DNA of 64,000 nucleotides from CAWARU01 sp963805795 (GTDB lineage Bacteria > Pseudomonadota > Gammaproteobacteria > UBA6186 > Azoamicaceae). This document shows, in pieces, positions 9,192 through 18,328 of this stretch. The stretch's first letter is position 1. Every line of letters starts with the position of its first letter. Below the pieces are notes generated by a model. It was not told the origin of the DNA and made no database searches. It saw nothing but the letters and a program-made list of their open reading frames with translations. The stretch lies in contig CAWDVG010000002.1 in assembly GCA_963805795.1 (NCBI GenBank), positions 124,001 through 188,000 on the forward strand, read 5' to 3'. The position numbers and the translations under genes are program-made.

Positions 9192-10316
9192 TTAAGGGTT
9201 ATTAACCTTCTCCCCTACCCTTTGAGACAGGCAGTGTACCATGGACTTCAAGGAATCTAAATGATTATTTTCAATATCTAGGATATTTATCCGTTTTTCT
9301 TTTTTTGTTTCTGTATCTATATCTGTATTTATATCTATACCTGTTTCTGTATCCCTATCCATATCTTTATTTTTAAATAAGCTTCTTAACCAAGTCATTT
9401 GGCGCTTTGCCAATTGCCGGGTTGCCGCTATGGCACGATTAACCATTTCTTCATAGGTGTATTCTCCTGCCAAATACTCTAGAGCTTGCCGATAACCTAC
9501 CGCTCGCAGGGCAGGTAGATTTAAATGCAAGTCGCCAGATTGAACTTTTTGATAGAATGTTTGCACTTCCTCAATAAGCCCCTGCTGCAGCATTTGATGA
9601 AACCGCTGACGAATGCGCTCATGCAAGAGAGCACGATTTTTAGGAAACACTACAAAAATATTCAAGGAACCACCAAAATCAAGATGATTCTTATCCTCCT
9701 TATTATTAATATGCGTCTGAAAAAGACCTCCAAAATTACCTGATGACGCTGACACTTCCCATAAAGCAGATTGAGATTGACCACTTAACTCATAAATCTC
9801 AAGGGCTCGTTGGATACGTTGAGGATCATTGGGATGTATCCGCGATGCAGCTTTGGGGTCAAGAACTTTGAGGCGATCATGCATGGCTTTCCAACCCAAA
9901 GTTTCAGCCTCTACTAATAATCGAGAGCGAATGTTTGAATCTGCACTGGGAAGGGGAGACAAACCCTGAAGCAAAGAGCGAAAGTACAACATGGTTCCAC
10001 CTACTAATAATGGAATGCGTTGTCGGGTTCTTATTTCCTGAATAAGTGTTATGGCATCTCGACAAAATTCCGCAGCAGAATAAGGTTCATTGGGTTCACG
10101 AATATCAATTAAATGGTGGGGTACTTCCTGTAATTGCTTAACATTCGGTTTCCCAGTTCCAATATCCATACCCCGATATACTAATGCTGAATCTACACTG
10201 ATAATTTCAGAAGGAATTTGTTTGGCGAAATCAATAGCCAAATTTGTTTTGCCAGTGGCCGTTGGCCCTAATAATAATACAATAGGAGGATGGCTGGACT
10301 GAGTGGATATATTCAT
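9192..10316 (-). CDS. miaA: tRNA dimethylallyltransferase MiaA
   Basis: MiaA adds a dimethylallyl group to A37 of tRNAs that read UNN codons. The P-loop LLGPTATGKTNLAIDFA is at residues 15-31, followed by SVDSALVYRGMDIGTGKP, the PHHLIDI stretch and VGGTMLYFRSLLQGLSPLP. The C-terminal RQLAKRQMTWLR is present. At 374 residues it is about 55 longer than usual: an insertion near residues 190-215 and a C-terminal tail of Asp/Thr repeats (DTETGIDINTDIDTETK) account for this. The conserved core is intact, so the enzyme is expected to be active. Confidence 0.95.
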   Translation of the reverse strand: MNISTQSSHPPIVLLLGPTATGKTNLAIDFAKQIPSEIISVDSALVYRGMDIGTGKPNVKQLQEVPHHLIDIREPNEPYSAAEFCRDAITLIQEIRTRQRIPLLVGGTMLYFRSLLQGLSPLPSADSNIRSRLLVEAETLGWKAMHDRLKVLDPKAASRIHPNDPQRIQRALEIYELSGQSQSALWEVSASSGNFGGLFQTHINNKEDKNHLDFGGSLNIFVVFPKNRALLHERIRQRFHQMLQQGLIEEVQTFYQKVQSGDLHLNLPALRAVGYRQALEYLAGEYTYEEMVNRAIAATRQLAKRQMTWLRSLFKNKDMDRDTETGIDINTDIDTETKKEKRINILDIENNHLDSLKSMVHCLSQRVGEKVNNP

Positions 10317-10482
10317 AAGCGCATTATATTCAATTTACTTATCTATAGGGAAAGAGAAGGAGGTATGATATCATTATTTTTTGCAAATCAAAAGCGATCA
10401 AACTTTTTATAAATACAATCTTTATTTTGAACCAACAGATAGGAATGAACAAAATATTGCAATAGCTTGATTTTATTATATT

Positions 10483-11541
10483 TTAAAACTTTGAACGATT
10501 GTGTGGCCGTCTTGGTTTTGGGTTTATTTTATCTATTTTTTTTCCTTGCCGTTTTTGCATCACATTCTTTTGTGGTAGAAAAGCACCCTCTCTCGCAAAA
10601 GCTCCCCCCGTCGTTTTCCTTAACTCGTCACCCCTCAATTTTTCATCTTGATCTTTGACAGCAGACTGCAGAGCTTCTACTCTATTCGTCATATTTGCTC
10701 TGGTGACATTCCTGCTATTCCTCGCAGTTTTGATCAGAGCACTTTTTGTTGAACCAGCTTGTTTTCTTAAGTTATCTTCTCCTGTATTCACCCGAGGCTG
10801 CATAGCTTTAACACTATCCCCAGCCTGCTTTTTGAGCGGATAAGCCTTTATTTTAGGAGCAGACATTTCTGTTTGGAATCTATTTTGAAAATGCCTAGTT
10901 TCATTTTGAAGACGACTAGAAACACTATTCTTGCTCGATTCGGTTTTATCGAAGGATGAGATTTCATTTAAAGCAGATTTAAATTGCTCACTAAGACTCT
11001 TATATTGCGACAACTCTTTATGCATGCTTTTTATGAATTTACTGCCTCCTATTAAACTATGGAACATCGCTGACAAAGCAAGTCCGGCTGGGTGCCCAGA
11101 TTTCATAGCAGCTTCAACAAGTGTACTAGAGGCACCACTTTTTTCCAACCTCTCCACAATTCCTGCACCTCCTACTGCGAGTTGATAAGCCCCCTCAACC
11201 CCATCCATTAAAGCCGCAACAAGCCCCGTCGCACTACCCAAAACTGCCCCCAAAAACCTAGGCAAAATCATTTGATACCATTTTCGATTCTTATTTCTTT
11301 TTTCTATTGTTAGTTTTTTTAGTTTCCATAAGTTCGGCCATTCTTTAAAAGGTGCTTTTTGTAAATCATATATCTCGCTTTGGGTTAATCCAGAAACACC
11401 AAAATAAAATCCACTCAGTGGGTTAAAAATGATGTTAGGTAATGAAGATAAAATCTTCCCGACACTACCTAATATTGTCACTTCGTTCTCAATTTTTTGT
11501 TTTTTCATTTTGCCTTTTGGACCACGATTAATTAATGCCAT
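10483..11541 (-). CDS. Hypothetical protein with glycine-rich hydrophobic segments (effector-like)
   Basis: I do not recognise this protein. Two starts are possible. The codon at 11562 lacks a ribosome site; the ATG at 11541 has GGGAG 9 bases upstream and is preferred, giving about 352 residues. The N-terminal third has Gly/Ala-rich hydrophobic stretches (around PLSGFYFGVSGL, and ILPRFLGAVLGSATGLVAAL) on either side of a basic segment, a pattern able to insert in membranes. The last half is polar and Ser/Lys/Arg-rich, without hydrophobic segments, and ends KPRRPHNRSKF. It lies 32 bases downstream of the giant proline-rich gene on the same strand, probably in one transcript. Confidence 0.7.
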   Translation of the reverse strand: MALINRGPKGKMKKQKIENEVTILGSVGKILSSLPNIIFNPLSGFYFGVSGLTQSEIYDLQKAPFKEWPNLWKLKKLTIEKRNKNRKWYQMILPRFLGAVLGSATGLVAALMDGVEGAYQLAVGGAGIVERLEKSGASSTLVEAAMKSGHPAGLALSAMFHSLIGGSKFIKSMHKELSQYKSLSEQFKSALNEISSFDKTESSKNSVSSRLQNETRHFQNRFQTEMSAPKIKAYPLKKQAGDSVKAMQPRVNTGEDNLRKQAGSTKSALIKTARNSRNVTRANMTNRVEALQSAVKDQDEKLRGDELRKTTGGAFAREGAFLPQKNVMQKRQGKKIDKINPKPRRPHNRSKF

Positions 11542-11573
11542 ACGCTTTTGCTCCCATTTCATTTATGTTTTTA

Positions 11574-14500
11574 TCATAATCCTAGATGTGCAATTTTCTG
11601 CCTATCTTGTTCTGCTTTTTGCTGATTAGCGGCGTCTAATTGTGTTTTCGATTGAATTCGCTGTTCTTCCTCCACTCTTGCTCGTTGGATTTCTGCTTCT
11701 GCTTTCTTTTTTTCCATGTCAAGTTCTGTTGTTAGGGCGGGAGCAGGTCCTCCCGTATGTTGCGGACTGTCAGCCACCTCCTTGCCGTTTTTTTGTAAAG
11801 CTCCCAAATTATTCTCCTGTGCGATTAACTGTTCTGCTATAGATTGATTCGGATCATGTGCAACTTTCACACCCACATTAGGCATCATTAACAGGGGTGG
11901 AGGCGCTACCATTGTTGCTGCAACAGGCATAGGTTCGAAGGCCACAGGTTGAAAATGGGGTACCTTCGGTACCTCAACTGGAGCTGCTACTGCTGCTATT
12001 TCTGCCTCTGGCGGAGGGGGTGGTGGAGGCACTTCCAGGGGTGGAGGGGGTATTCCCTCGTCTGGCGGTGGAGGTGGTGGTGGTGGAACAGCATCTATCG
12101 CTGCAACTTCATCTGCAGCTGGCGGCGGTGGAGGCACATCGGCTTCTGCTTTTGCACCTTCGTTAACCGGAGGCGGTGGCGGGGGAACTGCATCTACTGC
12201 GGCTGGTGCAGCTGCAGCTGGCGGCGGCGGAGGTGGTGCCTCAGGAGCTGCGGCGGCTGGCGCTACTGTAACAGCAACTGCATCAGCAGATGCCTTTGAC
12301 TGATCGGCATAGGTATCGTCTATCATTGCTTTTACAGCAGTTGGATCAACGGGTCCTAGATTTTTAACACCAGGAGAAGCTGCTACTGCAGTTACAGAAC
12401 CCATAGTTCCTTTTTCATATTGTTTAGCATTACCTTGCGCCAAAGCCCAACTAACCATGTCCGAAGCATTTTTTTTATTTTCATCCTCTGCTTTTTTTGG
12501 CGCTTCGGGGTTTACTTCCGCTTCCTTCTCCTTTTTTCCAGCATCTGTTTCAGAGGTTGCTGGTGCAACAGGTGCTATTGCTTCAGCAACTGCTTTTGGT
12601 GCCTCTTGCTTTGCAACATTTGGCGCAACGGACGCTGGCTCTGGTGCCCTGTCAGCAGGTTCAACTCCTGCTAACGTCAAATCTTCCGCAATTGGGGGCG
12701 GCGGTGGTGGAGGAACTGCATCCGCTGCGGCTGGCGCGACTGCAACAGGCGGCGGTGGGGGCACATCGGCTTCTGCTTTTGCTACTTCATTAATCGGAGG
12801 AGGCGGTGGTGGTGGTGGTGGTGGAGGTGCATCCGCCACTCTCTTTGAATCTGGGGCAGGTTCACCAGCAACTGGACCCTCTTCTTTAGCAAGTTTTTCT
12901 TCGCTGCTCTTCTTATTAAATTCAACCAAAGCTTCATATGTATTCTCGAATTTGGGCGCCACAGATGTCTTCAAATCCTCTTCACGTTTCTTGAGTTCCT
13001 CAGCTGATGGTGCTGCCGGAGCAGAGGCTGCTGGAGTGTCAACTACTGCCTTTGAATCTGGAGCTGGAGCGGGTGGTGCTGGAGGGGTTTCAGCAGATAC
13101 CACTGGAGCTGCAGTCGTTGCTGCAGGAGTTACAACTGCAGCCCTTTCAAGTGCGGCAATTTGAACTTCGAGAGCTGTAGGCTGTGGTGCTTGAGGTGCT
13201 TCGGCTTTAGCTACAACTGTTTCTTTAGATTTAATTGCAGCCCCCTCTAAACGCCCTTTCACTTCAGCTTCTGATTTCGTATTGGGACCTTCTTGTATTG
13301 AAGAATTAACCACCGCATCAAAATTAACTTGAGTATTTTTATACGTGGTCAGAGCTGCCAATTTGGAATCTTCCGCATTCTTTATTTTCTTTTCCGCCTC
13401 TTTTATTTTCTTTGCTGCAGTTACCAATCTCTTTGCTGCCTTATCTAATTTCTCCTGTGCATTTTTTATGTTCTCATTGCTCGAACCAGTTGCTTCGACT
13501 TTACTTTTTTCCATTTCCATTTTTCTTCTCTCAATCTCCATTTTACATTCCTGCATTTCTCTTTTATTTTCCTCAATTACTCTTCTGTTTGGCTCAATTT
13601 CTTTTTTATTTATCTTAACTTCTTGTTTGTTTAGAAACTCACGAGATTCTTCCCTGCTCTTAAAAGCTTCGTTAATATCTTGTATTCTCCCTTTCAACGC
13701 TTCCATACCCTCAGGCAACTTGATCCTTTTTAATAAATCATCTTGTGCTTTATAATGGGCTTCAAGATCTTCTTTTTCTCGTAACAAATTTTGTACTTTT
13801 TGTCTTAAAATAGGTTCTTTTGCTGGATCCTTATTTGTATATAAAGTCACCATAGCATCACTGTACCGCTCATCAGCCTTATTCCTTTTCTTCAGGGTAT
13901 CATCTCGCTCCTTGCGCATCTCTTGCAAATCTTGCATATCTTGTTTTATCCCTGCCATATTCATGAGCTTTCCATCCCTATTATCTTTGGTTGCTGTCTC
14001 AATCATTCCTTGTGCAGTTTGATAATCACTTAAGGCCGTCAAATAAGCTGCTTTGTCTGACTCGCTACCACTCTTGTAGTAGGCATTTTCTTTTGTCTTT
14101 AGATCTTTCCGCAACGCATCTCGCATATCTAACACACCAAGATTCCCACTTCTTCTTTCCCACCAAGATGATTGCCTCAAAGCCTCAAAATTACTTTCTA
14201 GCATCATTGGGCTTTTAGGTGGTTTAATCGAATTGTCTATTAATGCATTGTAAAGATTATGATCCTCAATGGCTGCAAGCTGTTTTCTTTTCACGTTTTG
14301 GTTGTCCATAGCCGGTCCACTTAATATTTCATCTCCCTTATCCCGAACAGCGTCTCTAGTCATTTGAGCTAACCTAAGCGACGCTACTGCTTCTTGTGCA
14401 ATTAACAACCGATTATTGAGATCACCCGTCATAATATCTTTGGGATTATTGGTCGCATTTGTTATAATGGCATTGATGTTATCATAATCTTTTCGATAAT

Positions 14501-15848
14501 CCTTCAGACGGCTCTCAAAGGTATTTATTCTCGACGAATTAATTGGGGTCTCTGCTTTGGCTCGGTATACAGACTCCTCAGCCGCATGAAACTTATCGCG
14601 CCGCATCGCTCTATCATACAATAAAGAACTATAGTTTTTTGTCTCAATATTAAGGATTGCAACTCCAAGAGAATTTTTTGGCGTTGAATTAATCTGAGAA
14701 TTTGTGAATTCAAATGCTTCCTTTTGATCTTTGATCTTTCTTTCTATTTGCTCCAGCTGTATTTTTTTCAAAACAGGATCGATTTGTTTATTGGAATTTA
14801 TATCTTCCCGAAGTTGAGCACTCTCCTCTATGGCCTTAAGAGATAATTCTCTTTCTTTTTGCGCAGAAATAAGATTGTCCTTATCTTTTTTTAAGTTTGA
14901 AATGCTGTCTAAAATGGGTGGATTGGGTTGTCCTGGGGCTGCAGGCTTCATGCTATCTGCCATCATTTTACTGAGATCAGCATGATTTTCTTGGGCCGCT
15001 TTTAATCTGCTGAGAGCGACATACTGCCTATTTAATTCAACATTTTTTTTATTTAAGACATCATCTGTAGGGTTACCAATCAAATCTGCTTTATTCTTTT
15101 CTATGTCTGCTTTGTTCTTCTGAATGTCTTCGTCTAAATTTTTGGCTGCGATTTTTTCATTTCCTGTTTGGTTAACTTTAGCCCCATCGATACCTACCAA
15201 ATCTACGAGAGCTGCTACACTTGTTCTTTCAGCCTTTTCTTTTACAGCATTTTCCGCAATATTTAAAGCTATCCGAAGATCATCTTTGGCTTTACATACC
15301 TCAGCAAAATCCTTTCTAATCACCTCAATAGCGGCTGGATTAGAGGATGAAGCAATGCCAGACATCATACCACGCATCATTCCGTGGTTTTGTTTTAAAT
15401 CATTTTCTTCACGCTTTGCTCGACGCAAATAATAGGCATGTTCTGCCTGAGTCTGCCTGAATCCTTTAATTTCATCCTCTGATTTGCCCTCTAGTGTAAA
15501 ATTTTTAATCCTAGCTTCCACTCCATTATTTTGAAGCTCAATAACCTTTTTAGATGCATTTTGAGCACTATCAGCAAGCTTATTTCTTTGTGTTATGGCC
15601 TTGTCATATTGTTTTGCAAGAGCGTACTTAATAGTGCCTCGCTCACCAGGATCACCTATCCTTTTTAAAACTTCGATATCATTTTCAGTATCAAGCCTCC
15701 TTTTTGACAAGAATTCTCTATTATTTATATTTTCTTCCGTACCTCTTATATCCATTAACACTTTACCTTGAGTATCAACATACCTAACACCAAGTTTTTT
15801 TTGATATTTATGTAGTTCTTGCTCCAAACTCCTGAGATTATTCTTCAT
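11574..15848 (-). CDS. Giant coiled-coil and polyproline protein (effector-like)
   Basis: No family is recognised. The open frame reaches 15872, but the ATG at 15848 has GGAG about 7 bases upstream and is the better start (about 1424 residues). Roughly the first 870 residues are highly charged and predicted to form long coiled coils. The next ~450 residues are Ala/Pro-rich and include tracts of five to eleven prolines. Two blocks share one unit: polyproline, then a spacer like INEVAKAEADVPPPPP or VNEGAKAEADVPPPPP, then DAVPPPPPP (near residues 1010-1070 and 1200-1290). The last ~90 residues are charged and helical. The tracts resemble profilin- or SH3-binding segments of formins and bacterial actin nucleators; that function is inference only. 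No signal peptide is seen. Confidence 0.8.
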   Translation of the reverse strand: MKNNLRSLEQELHKYQKKLGVRYVDTQGKVLMDIRGTEENINNREFLSKRRLDTENDIEVLKRIGDPGERGTIKYALAKQYDKAITQRNKLADSAQNASKKVIELQNNGVEARIKNFTLEGKSEDEIKGFRQTQAEHAYYLRRAKREENDLKQNHGMMRGMMSGIASSSNPAAIEVIRKDFAEVCKAKDDLRIALNIAENAVKEKAERTSVAALVDLVGIDGAKVNQTGNEKIAAKNLDEDIQKNKADIEKNKADLIGNPTDDVLNKKNVELNRQYVALSRLKAAQENHADLSKMMADSMKPAAPGQPNPPILDSISNLKKDKDNLISAQKERELSLKAIEESAQLREDINSNKQIDPVLKKIQLEQIERKIKDQKEAFEFTNSQINSTPKNSLGVAILNIETKNYSSLLYDRAMRRDKFHAAEESVYRAKAETPINSSRINTFESRLKDYRKDYDNINAIITNATNNPKDIMTGDLNNRLLIAQEAVASLRLAQMTRDAVRDKGDEILSGPAMDNQNVKRKQLAAIEDHNLYNALIDNSIKPPKSPMMLESNFEALRQSSWWERRSGNLGVLDMRDALRKDLKTKENAYYKSGSESDKAAYLTALSDYQTAQGMIETATKDNRDGKLMNMAGIKQDMQDLQEMRKERDDTLKKRNKADERYSDAMVTLYTNKDPAKEPILRQKVQNLLREKEDLEAHYKAQDDLLKRIKLPEGMEALKGRIQDINEAFKSREESREFLNKQEVKINKKEIEPNRRVIEENKREMQECKMEIERRKMEMEKSKVEATGSSNENIKNAQEKLDKAAKRLVTAAKKIKEAEKKIKNAEDSKLAALTTYKNTQVNFDAVVNSSIQEGPNTKSEAEVKGRLEGAAIKSKETVVAKAEAPQAPQPTALEVQIAALERAAVVTPAATTAAPVVSAETPPAPPAPAPDSKAVVDTPAASAPAAPSAEELKKREEDLKTSVAPKFENTYEALVEFNKKSSEEKLAKEEGPVAGEPAPDSKRVADAPPPPPPPPPPPINEVAKAEADVPPPPPVAVAPAAADAVPPPPPPPIAEDLTLAGVEPADRAPEPASVAPNVAKQEAPKAVAEAIAPVAPATSETDAGKKEKEAEVNPEAPKKAEDENKKNASDMVSWALAQGNAKQYEKGTMGSVTAVAASPGVKNLGPVDPTAVKAMIDDTYADQSKASADAVAVTVAPAAAAPEAPPPPPPAAAAPAAVDAVPPPPPPVNEGAKAEADVPPPPPAADEVAAIDAVPPPPPPPPDEGIPPPPLEVPPPPPPPEAEIAAVAAPVEVPKVPHFQPVAFEPMPVAATMVAPPPLLMMPNVGVKVAHDPNQSIAEQLIAQENNLGALQKNGKEVADSPQHTGGPAPALTTELDMEKKKAEAEIQRARVEEEQRIQSKTQLDAANQQKAEQDRQKIAHLGL

Positions 15849-16351
15849 TAACTTTCTCCAACCCCCTACCATTTTATGGGGAAATACAACCTTAAGCCCC
15901 TATGATGTATGTGATGATGTAATGTTTACTCCTTTCCCCTTCTGCTCGTCGTTCATCTTCATCTACAGTTTACATTCATACGGATCTACACTTAATCACT
16001 ATTTACGTCCTTCTTATTGTTCTTAATAATTTTTAATACAATTAAAAATTATTAAATATACCCGGCATAAAAAAACCCGAACATGATTCTGATATATTTT
16101 CGACCAGGTAATTTATCTTCAGTTCCAGAATTTAAAACCGATTATAGGTTGCATGCACATACAATCATTATTTTTAATTCCTAACCTCTAGAATTAAACT
16201 TAAACATAAAAGGAATGTCTTATTTAAATAATTAGATTGAACTCTAAATGAAGTAGTGGATTAAAAGAAGATACACAAAAATTTTACCCTTCTTTTTTTG
16301 CCATGAAAAATGAGATTAATGCAATATAGTTAAGCATTAGGAGATAAAGGT
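15849..16351. other. Intergenic region between divergent effector-like genes
   Basis: About 500 AT-rich bases separate the giant gene (minus) from the next gene (plus). They must hold two divergent promoters, but no convincing -35/-10 pair stands out. No open frame or RNA gene was recognised. Confidence 0.4.
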
Positions 16352-17980
16352 ATGGCAGCAGTCAATCCAGGCCCAGGCGCCCAAGCAGCTCAAGAAATTG
16401 AACGTACGGGTTGGCAAAGGGAAGTAGGAGGATGGGATAGACTAGGTGGATTTTTTTCTGGTATAGGAACTGGTTTTGTTGGTGGTTTAGTTGCTGGAGC
16501 TTTTAAATTGGGGAGGACTCTATATGCCGTCCCTCAATTCTTTCAGTCATTTTGGGATACTTTCAGATATCAATTTGATCCTCTGCAAATTGGTGAACTC
16601 AATCTTTTACCTACATCAGAACGAGAAAAAAGAAGAGAGGAAATGATTCAGGAACAAGCCCAAAGATCTCTACCTAAAAAAGTTCTCTCAGCTATCTTCT
16701 CCCCAGTAGTTGGGATTGGAAATGCCATCGCTTTTGGACTAACCACAGCTTATAATTTTCTTGGATCACTTGGAACTGCGATATTTGGAGCGCCAAGAGG
16801 GGCATATCTTGGACTAAAGCACGGTGCAACAGGTATTGGATGGAGAGGTGCTTATGACATTATGTCACATCCCGATGGTTTTAATGATCAGTTTCAAAAT
16901 AGAATTGTGGGGGCAGCTCCTGCACAAGTACAACAAATACCACAAGCTGCACAACAACAATTAAAAGCAGCTGCTGCTGAAAATAGAGCACTTCAAGCTC
17001 GAATTAAAGAACTAGAAGCTCGTCCTCCGGTTGCAGCACGGGCTGCAGCAGTACCCGCCGCACAACAACGGGGACAACCTCAAGCTGCAGTTGTTGCAGC
17101 CGCCCCAAGACCACCCATACAAGAACCACGAAATCAAGCTACTCAAGAAATTACCCAACTTCGTAAACAACTGGCAGAACAAGCTCGCAAAATAGAGGAG
17201 TTAGAAAGAACTAATAAGAGATATCTAGGACTTCACGCAGAGTTTCAACAAGAAAATCAACGTCCAGCAGCAGCTGCTCCACAGCAACAACTAGCGGCTT
17301 TACCTGCACAAATAAATCCGGCGCAAAGACCAGGTATTCAGCAACAGCAACCGAATCCGCAGTATGTAGCAGCTATACCTGGCGCTGGTGGACCTGCCCC
17401 TGATGCAAAAGATGTTGCTCAGCGGCAACAACTTGATCTCGCTGGAGCTCAATTATACAACGCTCAACAAAATGGCCCACTACGTGTCGGCGCAGGCCCT
17501 GCCCCAGCACCCATAGTACCTCAAAATGCAAATGCAAGAGATAGAGATAATGCTGGTAATCAAGTAACCTACAACGAGAGGATAATATTAAAAGACCCTA
17601 TAAAGAAAAGCAAAGAGGACTTTGATAAAATACTGAGCCATCCGCAACCTCGTACCTGGGTTACCAATAATACTCAGATAAATTCAGAGAACGTAGAACA
17701 ATTATTGAAGGCAATCAAATTAACTGAACCACCCGCCAATAATGCAAAGTTAACGTTACATGTTCAACGAAATAACAATCAGCCCCTCAACCAACAAATA
17801 ATTCACTTACAACACCTATTACGCGAGCACAGACTGGCAGATCGATTTTCAAGCGTTGAAATTGGAAAGGAGCATTATAATATTCAAGTTAAGAATGTTG
17901 GCATAACAACTGAGATAACTCTCGTCAAGGGAGAACCACCCGTCGCGCCACAACCACATGCTCCGCAGCGACCTAAGTAA
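16352..17980 (+). CDS. Hypothetical Gly-rich hydrophobic / Ala-Gln-Pro-rich protein (effector-like)
   Basis: The family is not recognised; 542 residues. The start ATG has AGGAG 8 bases upstream. Residues 28-55 (FFSGIGTGFVGGLVAGAFKL) and 110-150 (VVGIGNAIAFGLTTAYNFLG) are Gly/Ala-rich hydrophobic segments flanking a charged stretch, the same layout as the protein at 10483-11541. The middle (about 185-380) is rich in Ala, Gln and Pro with short coiled coils (LRKQLAEQARKIEELERTN). The C-terminal ~140 residues look like a compact globular domain of mixed helix and strand. The gene is divergent from the giant gene. No signal peptide is seen. Confidence 0.8.
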   Translation: MAAVNPGPGAQAAQEIERTGWQREVGGWDRLGGFFSGIGTGFVGGLVAGAFKLGRTLYAVPQFFQSFWDTFRYQFDPLQIGELNLLPTSEREKRREEMIQEQAQRSLPKKVLSAIFSPVVGIGNAIAFGLTTAYNFLGSLGTAIFGAPRGAYLGLKHGATGIGWRGAYDIMSHPDGFNDQFQNRIVGAAPAQVQQIPQAAQQQLKAAAAENRALQARIKELEARPPVAARAAAVPAAQQRGQPQAAVVAAAPRPPIQEPRNQATQEITQLRKQLAEQARKIEELERTNKRYLGLHAEFQQENQRPAAAAPQQQLAALPAQINPAQRPGIQQQQPNPQYVAAIPGAGGPAPDAKDVAQRQQLDLAGAQLYNAQQNGPLRVGAGPAPAPIVPQNANARDRDNAGNQVTYNERIILKDPIKKSKEDFDKILSHPQPRTWVTNNTQINSENVEQLLKAIKLTEPPANNAKLTLHVQRNNNQPLNQQIIHLQHLLREHRLADRFSSVEIGKEHYNIQVKNVGITTEITLVKGEPPVAPQPHAPQRPK

Positions 17981-18035
17981 TCCAAATGGGAAAATACAAA
18001 TAGTCTTTTCAAATCTATTGGAAAACCTTGGTGAG

Positions 18036-18176
18036 TCAAGAAGCTTTTCTCAATATTCCTACGTGCCTATGTTTCTGTTTAGCATACCATAAATCCCAAT
18101 TTCTTTGAAGATTAAGCCAAGACTTTGGGCCCGTATCAAATGTCTCTAAAAAAGTTAATGCTGAATCTTCAGACAT
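18036..18176 (-). pseudogene. HigA-type antitoxin remnant
   Basis: A 46-codon minus-strand frame encodes SALTFLETFDTGPKSWLNLQ followed by RNWDLWYAKQKH. This is the C-terminal end of HigA-family antitoxins, which typically read like GTSPEFWLNLQNNYDLW. The N-terminal helix-turn-helix part and any higB toxin are missing, so it is a leftover of a degraded toxin-antitoxin module. Confidence 0.6.
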
Positions 18177-18240
18177 GACCAATTGAATTACCCAAAAAAA
18201 CCAGAGCTAGTAATGCTGTACATATAACTAACCATTTTTT

Positions 18241-18302
18241 GACTATTTTGCACGCAAATGGAAAATAGTCTTGACTTTTTTCCATTTGCGTGCAAAATAG
18301 TC
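18241..18302. promoter_or_regulatory. 25-bp perfect inverted repeat at the promoter of the AAA ATPase gene
   Basis: Arms 18241-18265 and 18278-18302 are perfect complements (inner ends ATGGAAAA / TTTTCCAT) with a 12-base spacer. The spacer holds TTGACT (18271-18276), a good -35 box; an AT-rich -10-like sequence falls in the right arm 17 bases later. The ATPase start is 27 bases downstream. Such placement suggests an autoregulatory operator, but a cruciform or transcript hairpin is also possible. Confidence 0.6.
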
Positions 18303-18328
18303 ATATACTTGTATTTGAGGTTCAATTT

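Noticed and set aside
12457..13164. 235-codon plus-strand frame rich in Gly and Ser
   Set aside because: It is the antisense of the Pro/Ala-rich part of the giant gene; its composition follows from the proline codons and it has no ribosome site.
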